A stretch of 10,406 nt of DNA from Paludibacter sp. (GCA_031284665.1 JAITXR010000088.1:1-10406), one strand, 5' to 3'; shown: positions 1-6,521, counted from the stretch's first letter. Numbers and translations are program-made. The notes: a model not told the origin generated them from the letters alone.

Positions 1-968
1 GTAAGTTCGGATGCAGAATATGAGCCTTCGGTGGCTATAATATACACTTTATTGAGGTTGAGATTGGCAGTGAGCGGGTTTTGGAAACGTGTTTCGTAAG
101 TGCCCAACTGATAACTGCGCTTGCTGCCGTAGTAATTGTTAAGATAATCGTTAAAATTCAAACTTGTATATACGCTTTGGTTTTCCACAACGTTTCGTGG
201 CGCAATAAGCGATGCCAGATATACAGCCGCCGAAATTGAGCCGCCACGATTGTAGCGCAAATCGACAACTAAATCTGTAATTCCTGCTTGTTTGAACTCG
301 CTAAATTTCTGATATAGTGCAGTATTGAAGTTGGCAATAAAAGATGTGTAAAAAATATAGCCTATTTTATGCCCGTTGTATTCGTAAATATTGGTGTATA
401 AAACCGGATTTGTTTCGATGGTAGCAGGGGCGAGCGAGGCAGTAAAATTTTGGCTGGGGTCGCTTTTGTAATAGGTAATTGTAATTGCGTCGCGTCCCAA
501 AAGTAGCATATAATTGCTGAGATTAAGGGTTGTTCCGCCAATTTTTGTAATAACGTCGCAGCGTTGCAACCCTGCATTTGCGGCGGGGGAATTGGGATAT
601 ACAAATTCCACAACGGCAAATACCGAAGTTTTTGTCGAATCAACATATCCAAAAGCAAGTTCGTAACCAAAATCAACAGGATTGCCGCCAAACTGCGCTT
701 GCAGTGCTTTGGCATCGTCGGTAATGAACGACCAACCGTGCTGTTTGTCGGTACTGTTGAGCAATCCATCGAAGTATTGCATTGAGTTTTGGGTGCCGGG
801 TTTTTTGCCGGTCATTTCGCTTTCCCAAAAGTAATAAAGCGACATTCCGTCGTAAACAAACTCGTTTACAAGTTTGTTAGCCTCATTGCTTAGCGGCTCA
901 ATTGTATTTTCGCACGATGATAAAATAGCAATAATGCTCATTAAAATTAAAATAGATGCTTTTTTCAT
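1..968 (-). CDS. S41 family C-terminal processing peptidase, lipoprotein (3' end outside window)
   Basis: The first 322 codons of a serine protease of the S41 (tail-specific/CtpA-like) family, beginning ATG at 968-966. Residues 1-18 form a lipoprotein signal peptide ending in the lipobox LSSC, with Cys19 the predicted lipidated residue, so the protein should be anchored in the envelope facing away from the cytoplasm. Residues ~25-95 are an N-terminal helical region of the sort seen in Bacteroidota members (LYYFWESEM). A PDZ-like segment follows at ~95-160 (YPNSPAANAGLQRCDVITKI), then the protease core with LVVDLRYNRGG at ~233-243. The window ends inside the active-site motif TEGSYSASEL. By family alignment Ser318 is the nucleophile; the catalytic Lys, expected about 25 residues later, is off the edge. 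No TAnnTTTG promoter is evident upstream; transcription could continue from the amylase gene, 230 bases upstream on the same strand. Substrate unknown. Family assignment is firm; a specific role is not. Confidence 0.93.
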   Translation of the reverse strand, partial: MKKASILILMSIIAILSSCENTIEPLSNEANKLVNEFVYDGMSLYYFWESEMTGKKPGTQNSMQYFDGLLNSTDKQHGWSFITDDAKALQAQFGGNPVDFGYELAFGYVDSTKTSVFAVVEFVYPNSPAANAGLQRCDVITKIGGTTLNLSNYMLLLGRDAITITYYKSDPSQNFTASLAPATIETNPVLYTNIYEYNGHKIGYIFYTSFIANFNTALYQKFSEFKQAGITDLVVDLRYNRGGSISAAVYLASLIAPRNVVENQSVYTSLNFNDYLNNYYGSKRSYQLGTYETRFQNPLTANLNLNKVYIIATEGSYSASEL

Positions 969-972
969 AAAA

Positions 973-1018
973 TTTGAATGTTTGAGTAGTTTGAATGGTT
1001 TGAATGTTTGAGTAGTTT
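973..1018. repeat. 20-base perfect direct repeat made of TTTGAATG/TTTGAGTAG units
   Basis: TTTGAATGTTTGAGTAGTTT occurs at 973-992 and again, identical, at 999-1018. The 6 bases between them are part of a further TTTGAATGG unit, so the stretch is a tandem array of 8-9-base units all starting TTTGA. It begins 5 bases upstream of the S41 peptidase start codon and would lie in that gene's leader on the minus strand. Confidence 0.92.
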
Positions 1019-1029
1019 CCTAATTAGGA
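1018..1029. repeat. 12-base perfect palindrome TCCTAATTAGGA
   Basis: Perfectly self-complementary. It sits between the TTTGAATG array and the TTCTTTG heptamer tract. Its TCC...GGAG edges resemble those of the longer palindrome at 4849-4866, which also lies among short tandem repeats. Confidence 0.85.
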
Positions 1030-1041
1030 GTTTTGTCGTTT

Positions 1042-1076
1042 ATCTTTGTTCTTTGCTCTTTGTTCTGCTTTTTTTG
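1042..1076. repeat. Degenerate heptamer tract, unit TTCTTTG
   Basis: Read in steps of seven from 1042 the units are ATCTTTG, TTCTTTG, CTCTTTG, TTCTGCT, TTTTTTG. The first three differ only at their first two bases. The first unit plus the preceding T spells TATCTTTG, a -7-like match on the plus strand with no gene downstream, which I take as coincidental. Confidence 0.65.
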
Positions 1077-1146
1077 TCTGAACTCAAGTAATGATTTTAA
1101 TAAAATTAATATGATTGACTATGATTAAGAGCCGGATTGCGGTTGC

Positions 1147-1195
1147 GTGTCCCGCTCCGTGTACCGTGCACCTTGTACCGTGTACCGCTCTTCGT
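1147..1195. repeat. Degenerate heptamer tract, unit GTACCGT
   Basis: In steps of seven from 1147: GTGTCCC, GCTCCGT, GTACCGT, GCACCTT, GTACCGT, GTACCGC, TCTTCGT. It is GC-rich, unlike the surrounding AT-rich spacer, and ends 3 bases from the stop codon of the amylase gene. Confidence 0.75.
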
Positions 1196-1198
1196 TAA

Positions 1199-2881
1199 TC
1201 ACGGAATCGACAATTTAAAGATTTTCCCCTTCCAAGGCGCAATTGTGGTTTTGAAAACAGTGTTCGACGACAATATGGTTTGTGATAATGTCGGTGTTTG
1301 GTCAAGCAAATCACAACAATTAAATGTTTGATTTTCTGCAATTTGCAGATACATAAACGCCTCTGCCGGTATTCGTACTTCGGTGGCAAGTTCGCGGTCG
1401 TAAAAATTCAGGATAATCAGCAGTAATTCATCTTCGTGTTTGCGAAAATAGGCGTATTGTTCGTGGCTGTTAAATTTCGGATTATCAAGATTTGCATATT
1501 CGAGGTCGTACATTAAGCCATCGGTAATTGCTTTGCTCGAAATGGTGATATTCAATAATTTAGCGTAGAAATCTCTCAATTTTTTTTGTTCCGCCGAAAG
1601 TTTTTTTCCATCAAATTTCCCATTATTTGCCCACTCTTGAATAGATTTTACTCTGCAATAGTCAAAAATCGACGTTCGCCCATCCATACCGCTAAAACCT
1701 TCGCTTTCCATTGCCGTTTCGCCTGTTTCCTGTCCGGAATATATCATTACCGGCGCTTTTGTCAACGTGGCAGCCACAATCATAGCCGGCTCGGCATACG
1801 CCCCATCGCCTGCAAAAAAGCCCGATGCAATGCGCTGCTCATCGTGGTTTTCGAGAAAATTCAACATTCTGTCGGCAATGTTCCCAAGCGACTGCCAACT
1901 ATAAGTAATATCGCGGGCGGCGTGATTGCGACTTGTAACATTGCGCAAAGTGGTGTATAAACCCTCTTTGTCGTAAAGATAATCGAACTTGCCGTTTGCT
2001 ATATAATTATGATATTCAGCAACTTGGTAAATTTCGGCAATAAAAATAATTTGTTGATAAGCATTTTTGATTTGCGGAATTACCCACGACCAAAATTCCA
2101 CAGGCACCATTTCTGCCATATCACAACGAAATCCATCAACGCCTTTTGCCGCCCAAAAAAGCAGTATATCTCTCATTTTCAACCAAGTATCAGGAGTTGG
2201 CGAAAACTGTCTCACGCATCCTTCCACATAATTAATTCCGTAATTTAATTTTACGGTTTCGTACCAATCGCTTAAACTTGGCGATACGCTAAAGCAATCG
2301 TTGCCGGTAGCGCGAGCCGGAAATTCAACATAATTTGGAAGTTCAAATTTTGGATTAAATGGCTGATTTACAATATAATAAAAGTTATTAAGCGGCGAAA
2401 AATGCCATTGTGGATTATCAGTTTTGCCCAAATCCACAACTCCTTTCGGTTTTGCATCCGAATGGTAGCAACGCGCCACGTGATTAGGCACAAAATCAAT
2501 AATTACCTGCAAATCGTTTTTGTGAGTACGCTCAACAAGCGCTTCAAATTCCTTCATTCGATTTGCAACATCTTGCGCTAAATCGGGCGCCACGTCGTAA
2601 TAATCCTTAATTGCATAAGGCGAGCCGGCATTTCCCTTTACAATTTCGGGAAAATCGGCAGGAATACCGTATTGGCTGTAATCGCTGGTTGTGGCGTGTT
2701 CGATTATGCCGGTGTACCAAATGTGAGTAATGCCAAGCCGTTTTATTTCGCGTAATGCTTTGTTAGTAAATGAGTTAAACTTACCACAGCCATTTTCGGA
2801 CAGACTTCCATTATACTTTGTATTCTCGTTATAATTTCCAAACAGGCGCGGTAAAACCTGATATATTGTGAATTTAGACAT
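1199..2881 (-). CDS. Cytoplasmic alpha-amylase family protein (GH13)
   Basis: A 560-residue glycoside hydrolase family 13 enzyme that should cleave or rearrange alpha-1,4-glucans or maltodextrins. There is no signal peptide, so it acts in the cytoplasm, unlike surface Sus amylases. The conserved GH13 regions are all present: region I DFVPNH (129-134), region II GFRCDMAEM (250-258) with nucleophile Asp254, region III IIFIAEIY with acid/base Glu283, region IV NFLENHDEQR (341-350) with Asp347. The (beta/alpha)8 barrel spans about 5-440 and a beta-rich C-terminal domain about 450-560. I start it at ATG 2881-2879 (MSKFTIYQVLPRLFG); a TTG two codons upstream (2887) is possible but less likely. A candidate promoter lies at 2930-2923. 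It diverges from the FAD gene and has no sugar-uptake gene nearby. Exact specificity (amylase, neopullulanase or other) cannot be read from the sequence. Confidence 0.93.
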   Translation of the reverse strand: MSKFTIYQVLPRLFGNYNENTKYNGSLSENGCGKFNSFTNKALREIKRLGITHIWYTGIIEHATTSDYSQYGIPADFPEIVKGNAGSPYAIKDYYDVAPDLAQDVANRMKEFEALVERTHKNDLQVIIDFVPNHVARCYHSDAKPKGVVDLGKTDNPQWHFSPLNNFYYIVNQPFNPKFELPNYVEFPARATGNDCFSVSPSLSDWYETVKLNYGINYVEGCVRQFSPTPDTWLKMRDILLFWAAKGVDGFRCDMAEMVPVEFWSWVIPQIKNAYQQIIFIAEIYQVAEYHNYIANGKFDYLYDKEGLYTTLRNVTSRNHAARDITYSWQSLGNIADRMLNFLENHDEQRIASGFFAGDGAYAEPAMIVAATLTKAPVMIYSGQETGETAMESEGFSGMDGRTSIFDYCRVKSIQEWANNGKFDGKKLSAEQKKLRDFYAKLLNITISSKAITDGLMYDLEYANLDNPKFNSHEQYAYFRKHEDELLLIILNFYDRELATEVRIPAEAFMYLQIAENQTFNCCDLLDQTPTLSQTILSSNTVFKTTIAPWKGKIFKLSIP

Positions 2882-2909
2882 ATTCAATAGTAATCTTAAA
2901 AAATTATAG

Positions 2910-2917
2910 TAACTTTG
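2910..2917 (+). promoter_or_regulatory. Candidate -7 element (TAACTTTG) for the FAD dehydrogenase gene
   Basis: Exact match to Bacteroidota TAnnTTTG. It predicts a start near 2924 and a 91-base leader. No TTTG is seen at the expected -33 position, so this is a partial promoter match. Confidence 0.5.
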
Positions 2918-2934
2918 TATTGCAAAAATACAAA
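2914..2934. repeat. 8-base inverted repeat in the divergent promoter region
   Basis: TTTGTATT (2914-2921) and AATACAAA (2927-2934) are perfect complements around a 5-base centre, GCAAA. The left arm contains the TTTG of the plus-strand -7 element and the right arm overlaps the minus-strand -7 element. It may be an operator for a dimeric regulator or only a by-product of two facing promoters. Confidence 0.7.
2923..2930 (-). promoter_or_regulatory. Candidate -7 element (TATTTTTG) for the amylase gene
   Basis: On the minus strand this reads TATTTTTG, an exact TAnnTTTG match. The predicted start near 2916 gives a 35-base leader. The -33 region reads ATTT rather than TTTG. The predicted start lies inside the plus-strand -7 element. 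Confidence 0.5.
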
Positions 2935-3014
2935 TTTTATCGGGAGAAAAATAGGATTATTAATCAATTAATATTAAATAGTTACTTTATTTTGTAAAAA
3001 AACTGAAATAATAT

Positions 3015-4577
3015 ATGACAATTCAACTCGTACTTACGCCTCAAGAAGCGGAAACTGAACACATTTTGTGTCAAAAAATTTTTGAACAAGCAAACTTGAA
3101 ATTATTCAAACAGCCTGTTTATCGGATTCTTCGCAAGTCAATTGATGCTCGGCGAGGAAAAATCAGAATAAATTTGCTTGCCGAAGTTATTGAGAAATCC
3201 GACAATCTGCATTATCAACCATTTGAGTATAAAAATGTGGAAAATAGCGAGCCGGTAATCATTATCGGCAGCGGACCTGCGGGTTTATTTGCGGCTCTCA
3301 AATTGCTTGAACTTGGTGTGCGCCCTATTGTGCTCGAACGTGGGAAAAATGTTGAAAATCGCAAACACGATATTTCGCAACTCAATCTGAATGAGAGTTT
3401 TAACCCTGAGTCAAACTATTGTTTTGGCGAAGGCGGCGCAGGTACTTTTTCGGACGGCAAACTTTATTCACGCTCAAAAAAGAAGGGCGATATGCAGCGA
3501 ATTTTTGAATGTTTCCATCTTCACGGAGCAGCCGATAACATTCTATATGAGGCACATCCGCATATTGGCTCTGATAAATTGCCGTTGTTGGTGAGTAATA
3601 TGACAAAAACTATTGTTGAACACGGCGGACAAGTGATTTTTGGAGAGAAAGTTAACGAATTGATTATCAACAATAATAAAATATCGGGTTGTAAAACTGA
3701 ATCCGGAAATATTTACAATTCGCACGCAATAATTCTTGCCACAGGACATTCGGCATCGGATGTTTATCAAATGCTTGACCAACAGAATGTTACTCTCGAA
3801 ACTAAGGGCTTTGCAATGGGCATACGCGCCGAACATCCGCAAACGCTTATCGACCGCATTCAATATCATATTGCCGAGCGGGGCGAATTTATTCCGGCAG
3901 CAAGTTACAGTCTTGTAGAGCAAGTTGAAGGGCGAGGCGTTTATTCGTTTTGTATGTGTCCGGGTGGGCGAATTGTACCGGCAAGCAACAGTCTCGAACA
4001 AATTGTAGTGAATGGAATGTCGGCATCGGCTCGTAATTCCGAGTTTGCCAATTCAGGTATTGTGGTCGAAATTTCGCCGATAGATATTCCCTTTGAGTTT
4101 GACAAATATGGCTCACTTGCAGGACTTTATTATCAAAAACACATCGAAAATCTTGCCTCTATAAATAATGGTGGAATGGGTTTAAAAGCACCTGCTCAGC
4201 GACTTGGCGATTTTGCACGCAGAAAATTATCGTTCGATTTGCCGCAATGTTCGTATATGCCGGGAGTGATTTCGTCGCCTATGCATTTTTGGTTGCCCGA
4301 ACATATTTCAGGGCGTTTGCAGCAAGCGTTACGCCGTTTCGACAAGCGAATGAACGGCTATCTCACCAACGATGCAATAGTTGTGGGTGTCGAAACTCGT
4401 TCATCGTCGCCCGTACGCATTCCACGTAATCCGGTAAATATGCAACATATTCATATTCAGGGATTATTCCCGGCAGGCGAAGGCGCAGGATATTCGGGCG
4501 GAATAACTTCGTCGGCAATAGATGGCGAAAACGCAGCAATAGCAGTAAAAGATTTTTTATTGGGAAATATCTACTAA
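3015..4577 (+). CDS. FAD-dependent dehydrogenase of the COG2509 type, function unassigned
   Basis: A 520-residue flavoprotein oxidoreductase. Residues 1-75 form a small N-terminal domain typical of this family. The Rossmann FAD-binding motif is IIIGSGPAG (82-90, GxGPAG), followed by the ribose-binding acidic residue in VLERG (Glu108) and the family signature GEGGAGTFSDGKLYSR (138-153). LATGHS (241-246) is the second nucleotide-side motif. The C-terminal stretch GLFPAGEGAGYSGGITSSA (483-501) closes the FAD site. A cysteine pair in SFCMCPGG (Cys313, Cys315) lies in the substrate domain. There is no signal peptide or membrane segment, so it should be cytoplasmic. I recognise the family from the signature and length; its substrate is not established to my knowledge. 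It is expressed away from the amylase gene and ends at a convergent spacer, so it seems to be monocistronic. Confidence 0.9.
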   Translation: MTIQLVLTPQEAETEHILCQKIFEQANLKLFKQPVYRILRKSIDARRGKIRINLLAEVIEKSDNLHYQPFEYKNVENSEPVIIIGSGPAGLFAALKLLELGVRPIVLERGKNVENRKHDISQLNLNESFNPESNYCFGEGGAGTFSDGKLYSRSKKKGDMQRIFECFHLHGAADNILYEAHPHIGSDKLPLLVSNMTKTIVEHGGQVIFGEKVNELIINNNKISGCKTESGNIYNSHAIILATGHSASDVYQMLDQQNVTLETKGFAMGIRAEHPQTLIDRIQYHIAERGEFIPAASYSLVEQVEGRGVYSFCMCPGGRIVPASNSLEQIVVNGMSASARNSEFANSGIVVEISPIDIPFEFDKYGSLAGLYYQKHIENLASINNGGMGLKAPAQRLGDFARRKLSFDLPQCSYMPGVISSPMHFWLPEHISGRLQQALRRFDKRMNGYLTNDAIVVGVETRSSSPVRIPRNPVNMQHIHIQGLFPAGEGAGYSGGITSSAIDGENAAIAVKDFLLGNIY

Positions 4578-4582
4578 GTAAC

Positions 4583-4610
4583 GTAAAATGTAAAATGCAT
4601 AATGTAAAAT
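4583..4610. repeat. Heptamer tract, unit GTAAAAT (left copy)
   Basis: Four contiguous 7-base units: GTAAAAT, GTAAAAT, GCATAAT, GTAAAAT, beginning 6 bases after the FAD gene stop codon. The first 15 bases (4583-4597) recur exactly at 4833-4847. Confidence 0.85.
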
Positions 4611-4839
4611 TAGTAGTGATGCACTAAATTTCAAAAATAGCATATAACTATTTGATATTAATGTTATTACCAATTGTTTTTATTTTTAGACTTGAATTTT
4701 AAAATTATTTAAATGGCTTAATTTCGAGTTAAAATATTCTATATGCTATTGTTATTCAAGTATTTAAAAATTTAATAAAATTAATTTGAGTTGCATTTAA
4801 CATTTTTAACCCATTAACGCATCAGTAGTAATGTAAAAT
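4601..4839. mobile_element. Possible small non-coding insertion (MITE-like), weakly supported
   Basis: A stretch of about 220 bases is bounded by identical 10-base direct repeats, AATGTAAAAT, at 4601-4610 and 4830-4839. Just inside them lie imperfect inverted ends: left TAGTAGTGATGCACTAA (4611-4627) against right TACTACTGATGCGTTAA (reverse strand from 4830), 13 of 17 identical with a shared TGATGC. A second inverted pair inside is perfect over 11 bases: AATAGCATATA (4636-4646) and TATATGCTATT (4740-4750). No ORF is inside. Caution: the direct repeats are also units of the GTAAAAT heptamer tract, and inverted matches of this quality arise by chance in AT-rich DNA. Confidence 0.3.
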
Positions 4840-4883
4840 GTAAAATGTTCCCGATAGCTATCGGGAGTAAAATAGTGCAAAAT
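4833..4883. repeat. Heptamer tract, unit GTAAAAT (right copy), split by a palindrome
   Basis: Units GTAAAAT (4833-4839), GTAAAAT (4840-4846), then GT and an 18-base palindrome, then GTAAAAT (4867-4873), AGT and GCAAAAT (4877-4883). The repeat resumes on the far side of the palindrome, as if the palindrome had been inserted into it or belonged to one compound element. Confidence 0.8.
4849..4866. repeat. 18-base perfect palindrome TCCCGATAGCTATCGGGA
   Basis: Fully self-complementary. As RNA it would form a 7-bp stem with an AGCT loop on either strand. It lies between two convergent genes and could act as a bidirectional transcription stop, but no clean T-run follows on either side. A 17-base stretch covering its right half and flank (4859-4875) recurs with one mismatch at 2938-2954 in the divergent promoter region. 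Confidence 0.9.
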
Positions 4884-4939
4884 GCAATCTTTCAATCATT
4901 TACAAAATACGTAATGTAACATTATTTTATTCTCATTAC

Positions 4940-5890
4940 TTAGATTTCTTTTTCGATAAGATAATTATTGCGGTCGTTAGAATTTCGAGCAATAAGTTCG
5001 CCCAAAAATCCGGTCAGGAAAAGTTGCGTTCCCAATACCATTGCCAACATCGACAGGAAAAAATACGGCGAATCGGTAACAAGCCTTTCGGGGACATTAT
5101 GTATAATTGCATACAATTTATTTGCGCCAACAACAGTAACTGCACCCAAACCGAGAATAAAAATCAGACTGCCCAACGCCCCGAAAAAGTGCATTGGTTT
5201 TTTCCCGAAACGCGACAAAAACCATAAACTCAACAAATCGAGATAACCGTAAACAAAGCGGCTTATCCCAAATTTTGATTCTCCAAATTCGCGCGGACGA
5301 TGCTCAACCACCTTCTCGCCTATGTTTTTGAAACCGGCATTTTTTGCTAAATATGGGATATATCGGTGCATTTCGCCATAAACTTCGATATTATGAACAA
5401 CCTCGTTGCGATACGCTTTTAAGCCACAATTCATATCGTGAAGTTTAAGTCCGGTAACAAAACGCGCAGTAGAATTATATAATTTCGACGGCAAATTTTT
5501 AGTCAATTTTGAATCGTAACGCTTTTTCTTCCAGCCCGATACGAGGTCGTAACCATCTTCGGTAATCATTCGGTAAAGTTCCGGAATTTCGTCAGGGCTA
5601 TCCTGCAAATCTGCATCCATAGTAATCACAACATCGCCGGTCGCTTTCCGAAAACCACAATACAAAGCGGGCGATTTGCCATAATTATTGCGAAACTTGA
5701 TGCCGTGAACTGCCGAATTACTCTGCTGCAAACGCTCAATAATTTTCCACGACGAATCGTTACTGCCATCGCTGACAAAAATAATTTCGTAACTGAATTT
5801 GTTTTTATTCATTACCTGCACGAGCCACTCGTAAAGTTTTGCGAGCGATTCTTCCTCGTTGTATAGCGGAATTACTACTGAAATATCCAT
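4940..5890 (-). CDS. Family 2 glycosyltransferase, polyprenol-phosphate sugar transferase type
   Basis: A 316-residue inner-membrane glycosyltransferase. The GT-A domain starts at once with SVVIPLYNEE (4-13), followed by FVSDGSNDSS (38-47) and the metal/nucleotide-binding DxD motif in VITMDADLQDSPDE (88-101; Asp92, Asp94). The segment HRPREFGESKFG (197-208) is typical of DPM1/GtrB/ArnC-like enzymes, which move a sugar from a nucleotide donor to undecaprenyl or dolichyl phosphate on the cytoplasmic face. Two hydrophobic segments at about 233-255 and 275-298 anchor the C-terminus, as in GtrB. The donor sugar cannot be read from the sequence; a lipid-linked sugar for envelope glycans is the likely product. 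The start codon lies 4 bases after the stop of the DUF4199 gene, so the two are surely co-transcribed. Confidence 0.92.
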   Translation of the reverse strand: MDISVVIPLYNEEESLAKLYEWLVQVMNKNKFSYEIIFVSDGSNDSSWKIIERLQQSNSAVHGIKFRNNYGKSPALYCGFRKATGDVVITMDADLQDSPDEIPELYRMITEDGYDLVSGWKKKRYDSKLTKNLPSKLYNSTARFVTGLKLHDMNCGLKAYRNEVVHNIEVYGEMHRYIPYLAKNAGFKNIGEKVVEHRPREFGESKFGISRFVYGYLDLLSLWFLSRFGKKPMHFFGALGSLIFILGLGAVTVVGANKLYAIIHNVPERLVTDSPYFFLSMLAMVLGTQLFLTGFLGELIARNSNDRNNYLIEKEI

Positions 5891-5894
5891 ATTA

Positions 5895-6410
5895 TTAACT
5901 AAATATTGGTTTGTCTTTTCTTATAAACGCTGCTAAAATTACACTCCAAAATACTGATACGATTGCATATGCTATTAATTGCACACACGAATACGGCAAT
6001 GGTTTGAACACTTTTAAATATAAATCGTATATTTCCGAACTATCTACATTATACAGTTTAAACATACTCTCGAGTTGAGGCATCATAGCGGATAAGGCTT
6101 GGCTCAAATAATCAGGACTAATAAACTGAAAATATAAAAACATTACAAACGCCGCCACTATTCCGCCCAAAAAATATGTTTCGAACAAAAAGCCAAATGC
6201 TTTTCCATAACTAATTACACCGTCGCACACTGTATCTCTAAATTTTTTACCCAAAGAATACATAATCGCAACAATGCCGACTATAATTGCAATCGACATA
6301 AGAAAACCAATAAACGGAAATAACATTGATATAATAAAATTCAATGATAATAAGCCTCCGATAAAAATTAATGCCTTGACTAACAATGAGTTTCGAGTAT
6401 TTTGTTCCAT
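5895..6410 (-). CDS. DUF4199-type integral membrane protein
   Basis: A 171-residue protein with four predicted transmembrane helices at about 12-30, 33-51, 73-97 and 140-163. The short segment between helices 2 and 3 (KKFRDTVCDGVISYGKAFGF) matches the look of DUF4199, a Bacteroidota-restricted family with no known biochemical function. There is no signal peptide beyond the first helix. It is the first gene of a two-gene minus-strand operon with the GT2 enzyme, separated by 4 bases, and a good -7 element lies 30 bases upstream. The tight pairing suggests a helper role for the glycosyltransferase (stability, lipid-carrier handling or flipping), but this is inference. Family call is by helix pattern and the loop motif, not by any alignment. 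Confidence 0.75.
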   Translation of the reverse strand: MEQNTRNSLLVKALIFIGGLLSLNFIISMLFPFIGFLMSIAIIVGIVAIMYSLGKKFRDTVCDGVISYGKAFGFLFETYFLGGIVAAFVMFLYFQFISPDYLSQALSAMMPQLESMFKLYNVDSSEIYDLYLKVFKPLPYSCVQLIAYAIVSVFWSVILAAFIRKDKPIFS

Positions 6411-6439
6411 AATAAAAATAAATTTTAATATTTATTATG

Positions 6440-6447
6440 CAAAGATA
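6440..6447 (-). promoter_or_regulatory. -7 element (TATCTTTG) for the DUF4199-glycosyltransferase operon
   Basis: Exact TAnnTTTG on the minus strand. It predicts a start near 6433 and a 23-base leader. A TTTG lies at 6477-6474 but 26 bases away, further than the usual -33 spacing. Confidence 0.6.
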
Positions 6448-6521
6448 AAATATTTTTCATAAAAAACATACAGCAAAATAGAAAAGATGTTTTGCACCGG
6501 CAATTACACTCGTACGCGGAT

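Larger units (their letters stand above)
969..1198. other. Repeat-rich spacer without a gene
   Basis: Separates two minus-strand genes. About two thirds of it consists of three different degenerate tandem-repeat tracts (973-1018, 1042-1076, 1147-1195) and a 12-base perfect palindrome (1018-1029). No ORF here resembles a protein, and no intrinsic terminator for the amylase gene is obvious. Confidence 0.8.
4578..4939. other. Convergent spacer, repeat-rich, no gene
   Basis: Lies between the 3' ends of the FAD gene (plus) and the glycosyltransferase gene (minus). It holds the heptamer tracts, the possible insertion and the palindrome listed separately. The rest is AT-rich and I recognise no RNA gene or protein remnant. 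Confidence 0.75.

Noticed and set aside
362..769. 135-codon minus-strand ORF
   Set aside because: It overlaps the S41 peptidase in another frame; the peptidase frame carries lipobox, PDZ and SASE motifs and the overlapping frame has no recognisable domain.
1041..1048. Plus-strand TATCTTTG promoter match
   Set aside because: It is part of the TTCTTTG repeat tract and faces the 3' end of the amylase gene, with no plus-strand gene downstream.
1586..1960. 124-codon plus-strand ORF
   Set aside because: Antisense to the GH13 amylase, whose catalytic motifs fix the true frame.
2881..2887. TTG start for the amylase two codons upstream
   Set aside because: The ATG at 2881 gives the usual MSK-type start of this family; the TTG adds only two residues and has no supporting signal.
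3543..4001. 152-codon minus-strand ORF opposite the FAD gene
   Set aside because: It lies wholly inside a well-supported flavoprotein gene on the other strand and has Cys/Arg/Asn-rich composition typical of antisense translation.
4578..4939. CRISPR-like array from the repeated GTAAAATGTAAAATG
   Set aside because: Repeats are 7-base tandem units without regular spacers, and no cas gene is present.
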